Below are positions 1 through 7,900 of a stretch of 64,000 bases of DNA, piece by piece. The notes under the pieces were generated by a model that saw nothing but the letters and a program-made list of their open reading frames with translations, had not been told where the DNA came from and made no database searches. The DNA is taken from assembly GCA_030159075.1 (NCBI GenBank), contig BROG01000458.1, positions 1 through 64,000 of the forward strand, written 5' to 3'. Both the position numbers and the translations under genes were made by a program. Each line of letters begins with the position of its first letter. Within the stretch, counting starts at the first letter, position 1. This DNA comes from Atrina japonica (Eukaryota > Mollusca > Bivalvia > Pterioida > Pinnidae).

Positions 1-19
1 CTCACAAAATTATGAGTAA

Positions 20-265
20 ATAAAATTCTTGCAAATAAAATCAGATTTACAGTATGTGGGCTCAGTGACATACTTTTTATGTATGAAATTAGTGACTTAC
101 TCTTATTTTGTATGTGGCAACTGACAGGACTCAGTGACCTTTACTTTATGTATCAATTCAGTGACCTAATTTATCTATGTGTGGACTGCAGTGACCTACT
201 TTTGTATAGTATGACTCAATGACCTACACAATTTATATGTCAATTCAGTGACCTCCTTTTTACAA
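20..265. repeat. Degenerate tandem repeat built on CAGTGACCTACTTT
   Basis: The core (C/T)AGTGAC(C/A)TA recurs at irregular spacings of roughly 30-45 bp, each followed by a T-rich stretch and TATGT. Copies are diverged and unequal in length, so this is an old minisatellite rather than a recent expansion. Confidence 0.55.
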
Positions 266-682
266 TCTGTGACAACAGATGAAATAATTATTTTGTCAAG
301 TCAGACAATAATGAGATCTATATATATCTCATGTTCGTAATAAAACTTAATAAATAATGTTACATTTCAAATGAATATTACACACAGGTGTGCTATAATT
401 TGCCAATAATTATGTATTACCACAAAAATGATACAATGAGGTAGCGTTTTAAATTACTCTATGGTCATCTAGATATGTGTGTTGGCGGATGCAACAGTTT
501 GATGTTAGAACATGTAAAATTGATGTTCAATAACGTATAAACCATCTCATTTATAAATGTATCTAGATATATACCGGTACTCTGTTCTGTTAACAACGAC
601 CAATAATGTTTAAATCACCATGCATTTTATTTTGTCTTACTTTCTATATCCAATATTTTTTATACTTCACATGTATCTTGTT

Positions 683-810
683 GTAGTAGGCGAGGAAAAA
701 TGTGCGGCCAGACTGGAAATCAAACCCAGGACCTTCCTAACACTAGCAGGATGCTCTTACTGAGTATTAACTGAGTTATCTGGGCAGCTACCCTTGTCAC
801 CGCTAAACTC
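683..810 (-). mobile_element. tRNA-derived SINE fragment (first copy)
   Basis: On the minus strand this reads as a tRNA-like head: a decayed A-box region (ACTCAGTTAATACTCAGTAAG) followed by GGTTTGATTTCC, a B-box-like stretch, then CTGGCCGCACATTTTTCC. It is a diverged copy of the fragment at 905-1045 in the same orientation. Neither has an intact cloverleaf, so they are SINE remnants rather than tRNA genes. Confidence 0.6.
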
Positions 811-904
811 TTCCCCTTACCAAGATTTCTGATCCCAGAAATCAATGATTATTTCTGAATCCAGAAATCAACGAGACTCTTAACACACACCATCATAAAT
901 TATT

Positions 905-1045
905 TAGTTGGGCACCAAATACTGTAGGCCAGGAAAAATGTGCGGCCAGATTGGGAATTGAACCCAGGACCTTCCTAACACTAGCAGAGCGCTCTAACCA
1001 ACTGAGCTCTATGGGTTGATACCCTCGGCACCATTGTAAATGTAA
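905..1045 (-). mobile_element. tRNA-derived SINE fragment (second copy)
   Basis: The minus strand carries an A-box match (AGCTCAGTTGGTTAGAGCG) and a B-box match (GGTTCAATTCC) about 35 bp apart, in the order and spacing of a Pol III internal promoter. It continues into the same CTGGCCGCACATTTTTCC block as the copy at 683-810. The 5' end near 1045 (GGTGCCGAGGGTATCAAC) is not a good acceptor-stem partner for any 3' sequence, arguing for a SINE head and not a functional tRNA. Confidence 0.7.
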
Positions 1046-2406
1046 CAATTTATATAATTTAAACTTAACACATTAAGATAACACTCCTGAACACAGTCAT
1101 ATAAAAAATGACAGATTTTTATTTGTGTACAAAATCAAAATTGTTTGACAAAGAGTTGCTAATTACTGTTTACCTAGGCTGAACTTCTGCCCCGAGTTTA
1201 AGTTACATTTTTTTTTGTTGGTAACTGATTACAATTATCAACTTTTGAGCATCTCTGTCCAGAGCCGGATAACTCCACACAGAAAGAGTTTAGTTACCAA
1301 TAATACAGAGATTGAAATAACATGACAGGGAATGGCTGATACAAATCATTTATAAATACTTTGAACCATTGATTTTTGTATTTAGTTTGTCACTGTCTGA
1401 CAACAGTAAATCTGTATTTACATTTCATCAGAATGGCCATTATGTAGAAACTTTTGGTTGCCAAATAAAATATTCATAAGAATAGACTAGATCTATTATC
1501 TTCGGCACATTCAGGAGCCTTGAGAACAAAATCTACTTTTCCCCCAATTTTTTTTTTGTTTTTTTGGTTTTTTTTGGTAAACTTAATTCATCAACCCCGG
1601 AATAACAATGGACTCTTCTGTAAATCAATGATTTAGACCTGTCCAAATGTGTCTTTAGAAGTGAATGAGTTAATCTGCATGTCTGTTACTATATCTATGT
1701 TTCTACATTTTTTTTTCATCCCTTCAGAAAATTTAAATTCGAAAGGATATGTCCTAGCAAAAATGGAAAAACCACAATTATTATTTTAACTTTTAAACTA
1801 ATTTTCGTTTGTTTGGTTTTCTTATTTGTTGTGTTTTTTTTTTTACTTTGCATTAGGCCTATTTTACCTTGTTTATTTTTTCCTAAAAAAATAATTTACT
1901 CGAGTATATAAATAAAATTCACACATTTTTATCAGTCTAATTTATTTCATTTTATTTTAAATATTTTTATTGTCAAAGATGATATATATATCCAGTATTT
2001 ATTAGATAACTATATCACATAGACTCTAGTTGTCTATAAATTACTTTAGGCAATATTAAATAATTAATTTTGTTTGTAAAACAATCATTTACCTAATTAC
2101 TTAGACCTACTGTGTAAAATAATTTCTTCATTCATTAACCTTGGTCAGTTTGGACATTTTAAGAAATGTATAAAGCGGGTAGATAAAGGTAAAATTTTGT
2201 TTACTTCTGATAACAGTATAACACATATTACAATGCACCGACAACAAGTTAGCGGAAATGAAGGGGGGCGTATAGGCTCATAGTCGTATAGGTATAAAGG
2301 TTATCATTGTCAAGTTATCAACACCTAAAATATCGTATTTTATCATATAATTATATCTATCACTAACAAATTCAACATTTTGTTATCAATAAACTGATAA
2401 AATTAC

Positions 2407-2635
2407 CTGATATCTTCCAGTAAGTCATACTCTTGCTGAAGTTTGGCTTGTAGTTTTGACACCTGCTCGGAGTGAATATTTTTGAGTGCCGTTGCGTGTT
2501 TTACCTGTGGACAAAATAAATGTCACATACAATTTTTGAATTTAAGGAAGATATGTCGAATTTAAAATCAACAGACAACTTCAATAATCTCGTGATCTAA
2601 ATATAATTAATCACCTTTCTTGGAGGCGGCTGCAT
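2407..2635 (-). CDS. FCHSD2: F-BAR and double SH3 domain protein (FCHSD1/2, nervous wreck family), first two coding exons
   Basis: Coding exon 1 is 2635-2615 (ATG to donor AAG|GTGATT) and exon 2 is 2504-2407 (acceptor CCACAG, donor ATCAG|GTAATT). Joined in frame they give 39 residues starting MQPPPRKVKHATALKNI and containing KLQAKLQQEYDLLEDIR. This matches the distinctive N-terminus of the FCHSD1/FCHSD2/nervous wreck family, where the stretch opens the F-BAR membrane-binding domain. Family members bend membranes and promote WASP/Arp2/3 actin assembly during endocytosis and endosomal recycling; that role is inferred from homology. The rest of the F-BAR domain and both SH3 domains must lie left of position 1. 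I cannot separate FCHSD1 from FCHSD2 on 39 residues; invertebrates usually have one gene. The start codon is the only ATG consistent with the family N-terminus. Confidence 0.85.
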
Positions 2636-2790
2636 GTTGTCTGACTAGAAACATGAACCAATTTCTTTCGCGTGTGAATCTGTTGGCCTACATTATCGCT
2701 GTTTGTTTTTGTCTAACCACAGTTATCTCCCGTGGACAGGAAGTGGTTCTCTGTTGAAACGTGTTCGAAGTCATTTCCGGATATAAAAAA
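2636..2790 (-). promoter_or_regulatory. Probable 5' UTR/promoter of the FCHSD-like gene
   Basis: Directly upstream of the FCHSD start codon. It is less AT-rich than its surroundings and carries an ETS-like TTTCCGGAT on the plus strand near 2775. No TATA box is obvious at a fixed distance. The assignment rests on position only. Confidence 0.35.
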
Positions 2791-2939
2791 GCGTTAACAA
2801 AGTTGATTAACCTATTTTTTTATTAAAGAATATTTGGTCATATATTTCATGAGTAATTCTCAATTTATGATTGAGGAAGCATTTATCTTTATTCAAGTTT
2901 AACCCAAGTTAATTGAAGTACCCATAGGCATAGCAGAGA

Positions 2940-3130
2940 AACAAATCTTAAAAAATAATTTCAAAAACTACAATGTATTTTAAATTTTCAACTCATTATC
3001 TTTAATTTTCAAAATGTCATCTATAAATTTTTCAACCTATCATCTGGAATTTTCAATTTCTTATCTTGAAATATCAAAAAATTATCTTAATATTGCAAGA
3101 AAATATCTTGAATTTTAACTATTATCAGTC
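2940..3130. repeat. AT-rich degenerate tandem repeat (AATTTTCAA...ATTATCTT)
   Basis: The words TTTTCAA and (A/C)TTATCTT(G/A/T)AA alternate every 25-35 bp with heavy divergence, giving an old low-complexity tandem structure. Confidence 0.5.
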
Positions 3131-3149
3131 TGTTGATGGCTGTATTGAT

Positions 3150-3820
3150 CCGAGGCGGATCTAGCTATAGGATTTTATTTCAAAAAGGGGGAGGCTGGAA
3201 ACATAAATTTATTACTGTTTGAAACTGCTATATCATCCATAGTTTTCCAAAGGCTGTCCGAGGATTTCAAGTTAAAGGGACGAAAGAGAAGAATATTTTC
3301 GGCGTGAAAATTTTGGTAATTTGTTTTCAATTTTCATTGTTTATCCTTTAAAAGTATCTCAATGATTTAACATGAAAAATGAAGCGGAATTCAGCGACGG
3401 TAAGAGTGTTCGGGAGAATTCTCCCGAGATACATTTTAGAATTATCCAATTTGGAAGCCCGGTGAGGCATTTTCCAGCTCCAGACACAAAACCAGTTTTC
3501 ACCGTGGTCCATGGTCATATGGCTTCCCATATGTTGCATTAAATTAACAGATCAATTATTTACCCACAATGATTTGAGTTTCAGCAAACACAAGTCTAAC
3601 AATAGCAATACATGAATGACCAGACTTTTCTTTTTATAATTTTAAAGCTTTGGGAGCCGGAGGCCTTTTACTGGATCCCAGATATTAAGATTTTAATCTA
3701 CCCACCCTCTCTAAAGCACATCACAGATTTAATTCCACGTTAAAAACATAATAGAGCTTTATCTAAAATACCACATTCAAAGGGGGTTGCAACCCAATAC
3801 CCCCTAGATCCGCCAGTGGG
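3150..3820. mobile_element. Inverted-repeat element with GGCGGATCTAG ends
   Basis: GGCGGATCTAG at 3154-3164 is mirrored by CTAGATCCGCC at 3804-3814, and stretches just inside (Ttt-CAAAAAGGGGG left, CAAAGGGGGTTG right) are also related. The same GGCGGATCTAG/CTAGATCCGCC end motif recurs near 41685 and 44072, so it marks a dispersed family. No ORF of recognisable transposase was found inside. Target duplication is not clear. Confidence 0.5.
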
Positions 3821-4519
3821 TGTCATGTAGTAAATTTTGAATTTACCAAGTGGATGTAAATAAAAAACTTTATAAAGTAACAACTACCCGGTAAATTAAA
3901 AATTTACAACATGTCATTCGATATGTTCACTTTTCTCTGGCACTCGATCCCACTTCTGGATTGTGTAAAAGTTCAAGTCTCTTTCCTATTCACTAAATGC
4001 TAAACACTTGTGGATCGTGTTTCTTTTACACTCATGCTTAAATGCAGTCTCCATGTAAAGGTTTTTGTTCTGAAGTTTTAACTGACTCCTGCTTTGAAGG
4101 GGAAATGGAAATCATCCTGGATGCCAGAGGAGTCAAATCTAGATCCCAGAATTGTTCGTCATACTCAGTATACATTCCACTGACAGCAAACTTGAGCTAT
4201 ATCGCGTCTCGGATGCGTCGTTCCATCCGGAGCCAAAATTACTTCATCAACATCATAGAGACAAAACTGAGCTGAGGGATTATTAAATACTACTTCGGGG
4301 TACTTATCTCCAAATTATTTTCAAATCAGTTACACGACTCAAATTTTAACGTTCTAGTCATGTTCAAATTGATTCAGAGTATGCTCGAGTTGCGATCGTT
4401 AAAAGCCATTGAAGTCGATTTCTTCATATGAATATATATTTTTCATACCAAAATGTACCATTAAAAAATTTCTAGGCCTACCAAATCAGTAACTTCAACA
4501 CGCGTTATATTAATTTGTT

Positions 4520-4689
4520 CCCAGGACGTCTTTAACTCACCAACCCCTGAAGTCACATTTGGGCCTGCCCATTTCAAAGAATGGTTAAGTTCACTATCAA
4601 AACCTAGGGATGTATAGTTTAGAATAAAAATCTTATGATGATTTTACATGCAATGGGTTTTTTTTTTCACTCCTGGATCATGACAGTAG
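4520..4689. repeat. Left half of the dispersed repeat interrupted by the Polinton
   Basis: This flank aligns, with mismatches and small gaps, to about 49613-49782. Shared words in order include AACTC-(A/G)-TCAACCC, CCATTTCAA, AATGGT-AAGT-CACTATCA, TTAGAAT and TTCACTCC...ATGACAGTAG. Its right half resumes after the element at 11174. Confidence 0.7.
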
Positions 4690-4695
4690 ACCATA
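4690..4695. repeat. Target-site duplication of the Polinton, left copy (ACCATA)
   Basis: ACCATA here matches ACCATA at 11168-11173 exactly, directly outside the terminal inverted repeats. Six-base duplications are typical of Polinton/Maverick integration. Confidence 0.85.
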
Positions 4696-4954
4696 AGTAG
4701 TTATAAGCAGCTCCCCAGCACGCCATTTGAATTTTGCCGCCAGGGAGCGCCACTAGTGGCGCTGTTGATGACGCCATCAGAATGCTGGCTTCTGATTGGT
4801 TAATTCAAATGGCGTGCAGTGGGGTTGCCTGTGATGTCATAACCGGAAGTGTCATACCGGAACTTCGTCATACCGGAAGTGAGGTCATGTTGTCATGGCA
4901 ATAAGAAGAAAGGGCCAATCGTTGAGCTCGAGGGTGTGTCTATGACCGGAAGTG
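4696..4954 (+). repeat. Polinton left terminal inverted repeat with internal hairpin
   Basis: About 259 bp, matching the reverse complement of 10947-11167 at high identity from AGTAGT to GTGTCTATGACCG. It has its own palindrome: GCACGCCATTTGAAT (4718-4732) pairs with ATTCAAATGGCGTGC (4803-4817). Several ETS-like CCGGAA(G/C)T cores lie at about 4843-4880 and 4946-4953. The left copy has an extra GC-rich stretch around 4740-4765 compared with the right. Confidence 0.85.
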
Positions 4955-5397
4955 ATCGTAATGATACGAGAAAAAGATGTAGAGAAGAATCCTATCATAG
5001 TACCATTGCTAAACTGTTTCTGAACTGTTTGTGGGGTAAATTTGCTCAACGGACTAATTTACCTCAGACACAGTATGTGGAAAGTTACGAAGCATTACAA
5101 CAGTTGCTTCAAGATGACACTCGTTACTCATTACATTTAGAACTGATTCCAAATGACGAAGGTCACGATGAGCTAGAATCGATAGGATCGAATGATAATT
5201 ACATGGATGTCCTGGTTCCCGTTCACGTTCCTTTGGAATCCATCGTTACACCTAAAGATCCCCGGGACCCTTCTACGTATCCCAAGAAAAAGGAAATGAA
5301 ATATCGTCAACATGAACGTTTTACTATAGAATTTATTAAGAAACACGTCTCCTTAGATGATCTGCAATTTGATCATGTCATCTCTAAATTATTATAA
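4955..5397 (+). pseudogene. polB: Family-B protein-primed DNA polymerase, 3' fragment
   Basis: The reading frame abuts the left TIR and runs to a TAA at 5395-5397. It contains the hallmark AKLFLNCLWGKFAQR (codons 5008-5052), the conserved lysine-containing finger region of type-2 family-B polymerases found in Polintons and related viruses. The preceding exonuclease domain and first polymerase motifs are missing and the frame runs back into TIR sequence, so a deletion has joined the TIR to mid-gene. No YCDTDS-type catalytic motif is visible downstream; the sequence after about 5160 (DELESIGSNDNY...) is unlike the catalytic core. This is therefore a non-functional remnant. The open frame extends 5' to 4849 only by translating the TIR. 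Confidence 0.7.
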
Positions 5398-5411
5398 ACA
5401 TAATACCATAA

Positions 5412-5579
5412 TACCATAAAACAGATACGAAGTCGGGGATCGCTTTTGTAGGGAACATTTGGAGACTTAAATTTCGGTCGGGACTTTATGCGCCTCCTGC
5501 TGCTTTAATAGAAGAGATGAGAGTCGGGTTTTCTAGAGCCTTTCAATATGTCATTGATGGATTGGGAATGGTCCAATAA
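5412..5579 (+). pseudogene. Unassigned Polinton coding fragment (LYAPPAALIEEMR)
   Basis: A 55-codon open stretch, without an ATG at its head, encodes GNIWRLKFRSGLYAPPAALI followed by EEMRVGFSRAFQYVIDG. It has a clear protein-like composition. The pattern W-x-L/F-x-x-G-x-Y...LI-x-x-M is reminiscent of penton-type minor capsid proteins of Polintons, but I cannot assign it. It overlaps in another frame the short ORF 5548-5640. Confidence 0.35.
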
Positions 5580-5640
5580 TGCTTATACAGAACATCGACG
5601 TTGGTATAAAGATTGTTCTTTCAGTCAACTGGTGACATAA
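5548..5640 (+). CDS. Small ORF, 30 residues, function unknown
   Basis: ATG at 5548, TAA at 5638-5640, encoding MSLMDWEWSNNAYTEHRRWY followed by KDCSFSQLVT. It overlaps the end of the preceding fragment in a different frame. It could be a real small Polinton gene or the tail of one whose 5' part decayed. No family recognised. Confidence 0.25.
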   Translation: MSLMDWEWSNNAYTEHRRWYKDCSFSQLVT

Positions 5641-5699
5641 AAAACAAAAGTCCCTGTGTGGAGATTCCCTTCTTGTGGCAGACAAGTGTCTGACGTGAA

Positions 5700-5780
5700 C
5701 GTCTAAATATAAAATAAGAAGAACAGGTATAAAGTAAAGTGAAGTTTAGGCATCGAACATCATTTGAATCAGTCATCAGC
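5700..5780 (+). promoter_or_regulatory. TATA-containing promoter region before the zinc-knuckle gene
   Basis: AAATATAAAATAAG (about 5705-5718) and GGTATAAAG (about 5730-5738) precede the ATG at 5781 at plausible promoter distance. The region is non-coding in all frames and sits between two Polinton ORFs. Confidence 0.35.
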
Positions 5781-6327
5781 ATGAGTTATCCAGGATTGCC
5801 TCAGACGTACCCAAATTATTCACCTAATTGTTCACCTTACATAGAAGGGGCTGGTGAATTTGATGAGGTTAGAACAGCTGGATGAAAACAAGAAAATGAT
5901 GCTGCCAAGGGACTGCTACGTGATGCCTTCCTATCAACATTACAGAAAATGAGAGAAGAACTCACAGCCATTTCAGCTAGTCTCAAGGAATTGAAGGATA
6001 AACTACATCCAGAAGTCAGAACATCGTATATGGGTTACGAATATAAGCCTTCTCCACCATTTGTGGTGAAATTGGACATTGGTCTCCTGGATGTCCTAAG
6101 AATAACGAGTCGTCATCAACATCAACAACAGTAAAGGTAGAACGTGAGAACAAAGTAGACACTCGATCTCGTCAGTCGGACCAATGTTATAAATGTCATC
6201 AGTCAAGTTATTGGGCTTATGAATGTCACGAACAGACTTCAACAGGAGCCAAGCGTAAACTCAACTTGATGCTCAAGAAAGGAGGAAAACCGACCAAGAA
6301 AGTGAAAGTGGAAACCGAACAGAAGTG
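5781..6327 (+). pseudogene. Polinton gene with coiled coil and zinc knuckle, broken by a stop and a frameshift
   Basis: From ATG at 5781 the frame reads MSYPGLPQTYPNYSPNCSPY, meets an in-frame TGA at 5883-5885, then continues through a predicted helical/coiled-coil stretch (MREELTAISASLKELKDKL, 5949 on) to TAA at 6132. The shifted frame beginning 6131 carries on the same kind of protein with a CCHC-like knuckle CYKCHQSSYWAYEC (from about 6185) and ends in a lysine-rich tail KKGGKPTKKVKVETEQK at a TGA. In the knuckle the expected histidine position is Tyr, so metal binding is probably lost. A short CAACAT/CAACAA run lies at the frameshift. I infer one ancestral gene, perhaps a nucleic-acid-binding virion protein; family not recognised. 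Confidence 0.5.
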
Positions 6328-6332
6328 ATGAT

Positions 6333-6660
6333 GTGATTTTGTACTGTTATAATGTAAATCGTTTAGTGTCACAGCGTCATGGAATCCGAACCGACCGATC
6401 TAGGACAAAAGCTGACGTTCTTTTGCTCCGTGTTGTATGGGCAAGATCAACCGTAGTAGTGAGACAAAGTGACAAAGTTGTTTGGGTGTTTCAAGACTGT
6501 TTCATAGTTATGAACGTTTCAAAGTTATCGGTGTTTCAAAAGTTAATAGTGTTTTCAAAAGTTAATAAGTGTTTCCAAAGTTCATTCTTATGTATTGTAC
6601 ATAGTCAAAGAGGGACGACCCTAATCCTCTGGAGACTATTGTAAATAGTTTTTAGCGGGG
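6333..6660 (+). other. Unassigned stretch with a weak ORF
   Basis: A 103-codon plus-strand frame (6333-6644) follows the broken zinc-knuckle gene. Its middle has repeats of a GTTTCAAA(A)GTTA word (about 6485-6580), which explain the open frame. No similarity is recognised and it is probably not a gene. Confidence 0.3.
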
Positions 6661-6960
6661 TATTAAACTTATTAAAATTGATCTGGTGTTTGTGTATTAT
6701 GTCTTGGTATAAGGTGTACACTTAGAGTTTAAGCATAGTATCTACACGGTAGACACAAAAGTACACAGAGTGATATGGTGTAAAACACAATTGACAAACT
6801 ATGAGAAAGAGTAATGACAACTCTCTAGAAGGATACCAAGAGTAATAGTGTGTGTAGCACTTAGAGACTTAGAGTATAAGAGATACAGAGATAGAATAAG
6901 GGTATACAAAGGATCAATGTTTATTGTTGGGACTATAGAACTGCTGTTACTCTAATCAGT
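6660..6960. other. Polinton non-coding stretch rich in AGAGTGATA/AGAGTAATA words
   Basis: No credible ORF. Words such as AGAGTGATATGG, AGAGTAATGACA and AGAGTAATAGTG recur, and similar AGAGTGATCTCCC words occur at 10500-10620 near the right end. Confidence 0.4.
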
Positions 6961-6964
6961 CATA

Positions 6965-7005
6965 GGTTTCTTTTCGTAAAACGTTAGGTGGCCTTGAAAA
7001 GGGCC
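6965..7005 (-). terminator. Histone-type 3' stem-loop plus purine-rich downstream element (SL1)
   Basis: On the minus strand GGCCCT-TTTC-AAGGCC (7005-6990) forms a 6-bp stem with one mismatch and a 4-nt TTTC loop. It is preceded by CAAAC and followed by ACC, as in metazoan replication-dependent histone mRNAs. About 12 nt further is ACGAAAAGAAACC (6977-6965), positioned like a histone downstream element. It lies 43 nt after the stop codon of the minus-strand ORF 7049-7213. Confidence 0.6.
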
Positions 7006-7048
7006 GTTTGTGGTTTTGGCTTTATATGCCATTGCATAAAAAAGCATT

Positions 7049-7213
7049 TTACACGTTAGCTCCGTCGTCTTTCTCTTTTTTTTCAAACTTCACCAATTCT
7101 ACCCACTCATCGATGTTAGTTAGCCATCCCACCTTTCTTCCCACTATATCGGCGCAAACCATCCATTCTTCTTTTTCTTCTATTTCGCCCCACATGTTTA
7201 TGTATTCAGCCAT
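7049..7213 (-). CDS. Small acidic Polinton protein, 54 residues
   Basis: ATG at 7213-7211, stop TAA at 7051-7049. The product starts MAEYINMWGEIEEKEEWMVC and ends with the charged tail VKFEKKEKDDGANV. It is tryptophan- and glutamate-rich. No family is recognised. It is divergently oriented to the ORF at 7322, sharing a 108-bp intergenic region with a CRE/ETS-type motif, and is followed by a histone-like 3' stem-loop (6990-7005). This arrangement supports a real transcription unit although the ORF is short. The plus-strand frame over the same place (7008-7226) is a shadow. Confidence 0.5.
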   Translation of the reverse strand: MAEYINMWGEIEEKEEWMVCADIVGRKVGWLTNIDEWVELVKFEKKEKDDGANV

Positions 7214-7321
7214 GATCAAGCAATGACTATAGACTCTTAAACATACTCAGCAGGAAGTGACGTCACACGTCGCGTGAGCGTTTCTTCTCCTACTTGTTGA
7301 ACATCGTTTAGAGAAACCAAA
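7214..7321. promoter_or_regulatory. Divergent promoter with CRE/ETS motif
   Basis: The 108 bp between two oppositely oriented small ORFs contain GGAAGTGACGTCACACGTCG (about 7252-7271), which includes the perfect CRE palindrome TGACGTCA fused to an ETS-like GGAAGTG. No TATA box is present at a standard position for either side. A bidirectional housekeeping-type promoter is inferred. Confidence 0.5.
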
Positions 7322-7680
7322 ATGGAGAGCATCTATGTAGAAGCTATTCAGAAAATCATTCTGTTACAACAGAAGAAAACAATGACCACGATGCAGTGTG
7401 ATCGTTACTATCAGGGCATACTGATGAAACTCAGTCAGAGATGGAGGCAACTGAAACAACAGCAAACCTCACAGAAAGTCAGGGATGAACTCGACGGCAG
7501 TACCGACAGTGCTTAGACCAACTGGCAGCTCAGTATGTTCGTACTAGAAAACAGATTATAGCTAGTTTTCGCTAACTGCAGATACCGATCATCATGACTA
7601 TCAAAAGGAAGACAGATGATCTACTGGAAGCAGAACGACGCTTACCTCTGAAAAAGAGAAGATGTTACTGTCAATATTAG
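7322..7680 (+). pseudogene. Polinton small gene with adeno-type basic tail, probably frameshifted
   Basis: ATG at 7322 opens a 64-codon helical, Gln/Lys-rich frame (MESIYVEAIQKIILLQQKKT) ending at 7514-7516. A second frame across 7495-7575 continues similar helical sequence (RQYRQCLDQLAAQYVRTRKQ). An ATG at 7594 opens MTIKRKTDDLLEAERRLPLK, ending KRRCYCQY at TAG 7678. I infer one ancestral helical protein split by frameshifts, or two short genes. The C-terminal LPLKKRRC tail is shared with the minus-strand gene at 7901-8119. It resembles in character the basic, cysteine-containing C-terminal peptide that activates the adenovirus-type protease in minor capsid proteins. A histone-like stem-loop follows 13 nt after the last stop. 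Confidence 0.45.
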
Positions 7681-7693
7681 TAACATATCAAAC

Positions 7694-7714
7694 GGCCCTT
7701 TTTAGGGCCACCCA
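7694..7714 (+). terminator. Histone-type 3' stem-loop, perfect 6-bp stem (SL2)
   Basis: GGCCCT-TTTT-AGGGCC (7694-7709) is a perfect 6-bp stem with a 4-nt loop, preceded by CAAAC and followed by ACCCA. It is essentially the textbook histone mRNA 3' stem-loop with its flanks. It begins 14 nt after the TAG at 7678-7680. A purine-rich downstream element is weaker here (ACAAAAGTAATC about 15 nt on). There is no histone ORF nearby. Confidence 0.65.
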
Positions 7715-7836
7715 ACGTATTACAAAAGTAATCTAAACTGTATTGAGATATGCTACACATACTAAGTACTCTATGAAACACTCCTTCTCATACCCCTCTA
7801 ACTCATCTCATCGTATACACTGCACATTCAGTTTAA

Positions 7837-7876
7837 GGTTTCTTTTCGTAAGATATAAGTGTTCCTGAAAAGGACC
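7837..7876 (-). terminator. Histone-type 3' stem-loop plus downstream element (SL3)
   Basis: On the minus strand GGTCCT-TTTC-AGGAAC (7876-7861) makes a stem with one mismatch and a TTTC loop. It is followed by ACGAAAAGAAACC (7849-7837), the same 13-mer seen after SL1. It starts 24 nt past the stop codon (7903-7901) of the minus-strand basic-tail gene. Confidence 0.55.
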
Positions 7877-7900
7877 GCTGTTTTTAATATCTGCCATGAT

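Larger units (their letters stand above)
1..2406. other. Intron 2 of the FCHSD-like gene (repeat-bearing)
   Basis: This stretch lies downstream (minus strand) of the second coding exon of the F-BAR gene and shows no further exon that I can recognise. It holds a degenerate tandem array at about 20-265, two tRNA-derived SINE fragments at about 683-810 and 905-1045, and AT-rich sequence with homopolymer T runs around 1540-1580 and 1830-1850. It is taken as intron because the exon ending at 2407 has a good donor reading into it. Confidence 0.7.

Noticed and set aside
905..1045. Functional tRNA gene
   Set aside because: Internal promoter boxes are good, but acceptor and anticodon stems do not pair and a decayed second copy lies beside it.
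4849..4954. N-terminal part of the polymerase ORF
   Set aside because: It is terminal inverted repeat sequence translated, and begins with GTG, not a real N-terminus.
7694..7709. A captured histone gene
   Set aside because: The hairpin looks histone-like, but no histone-fold coding sequence exists within the element on either strand.
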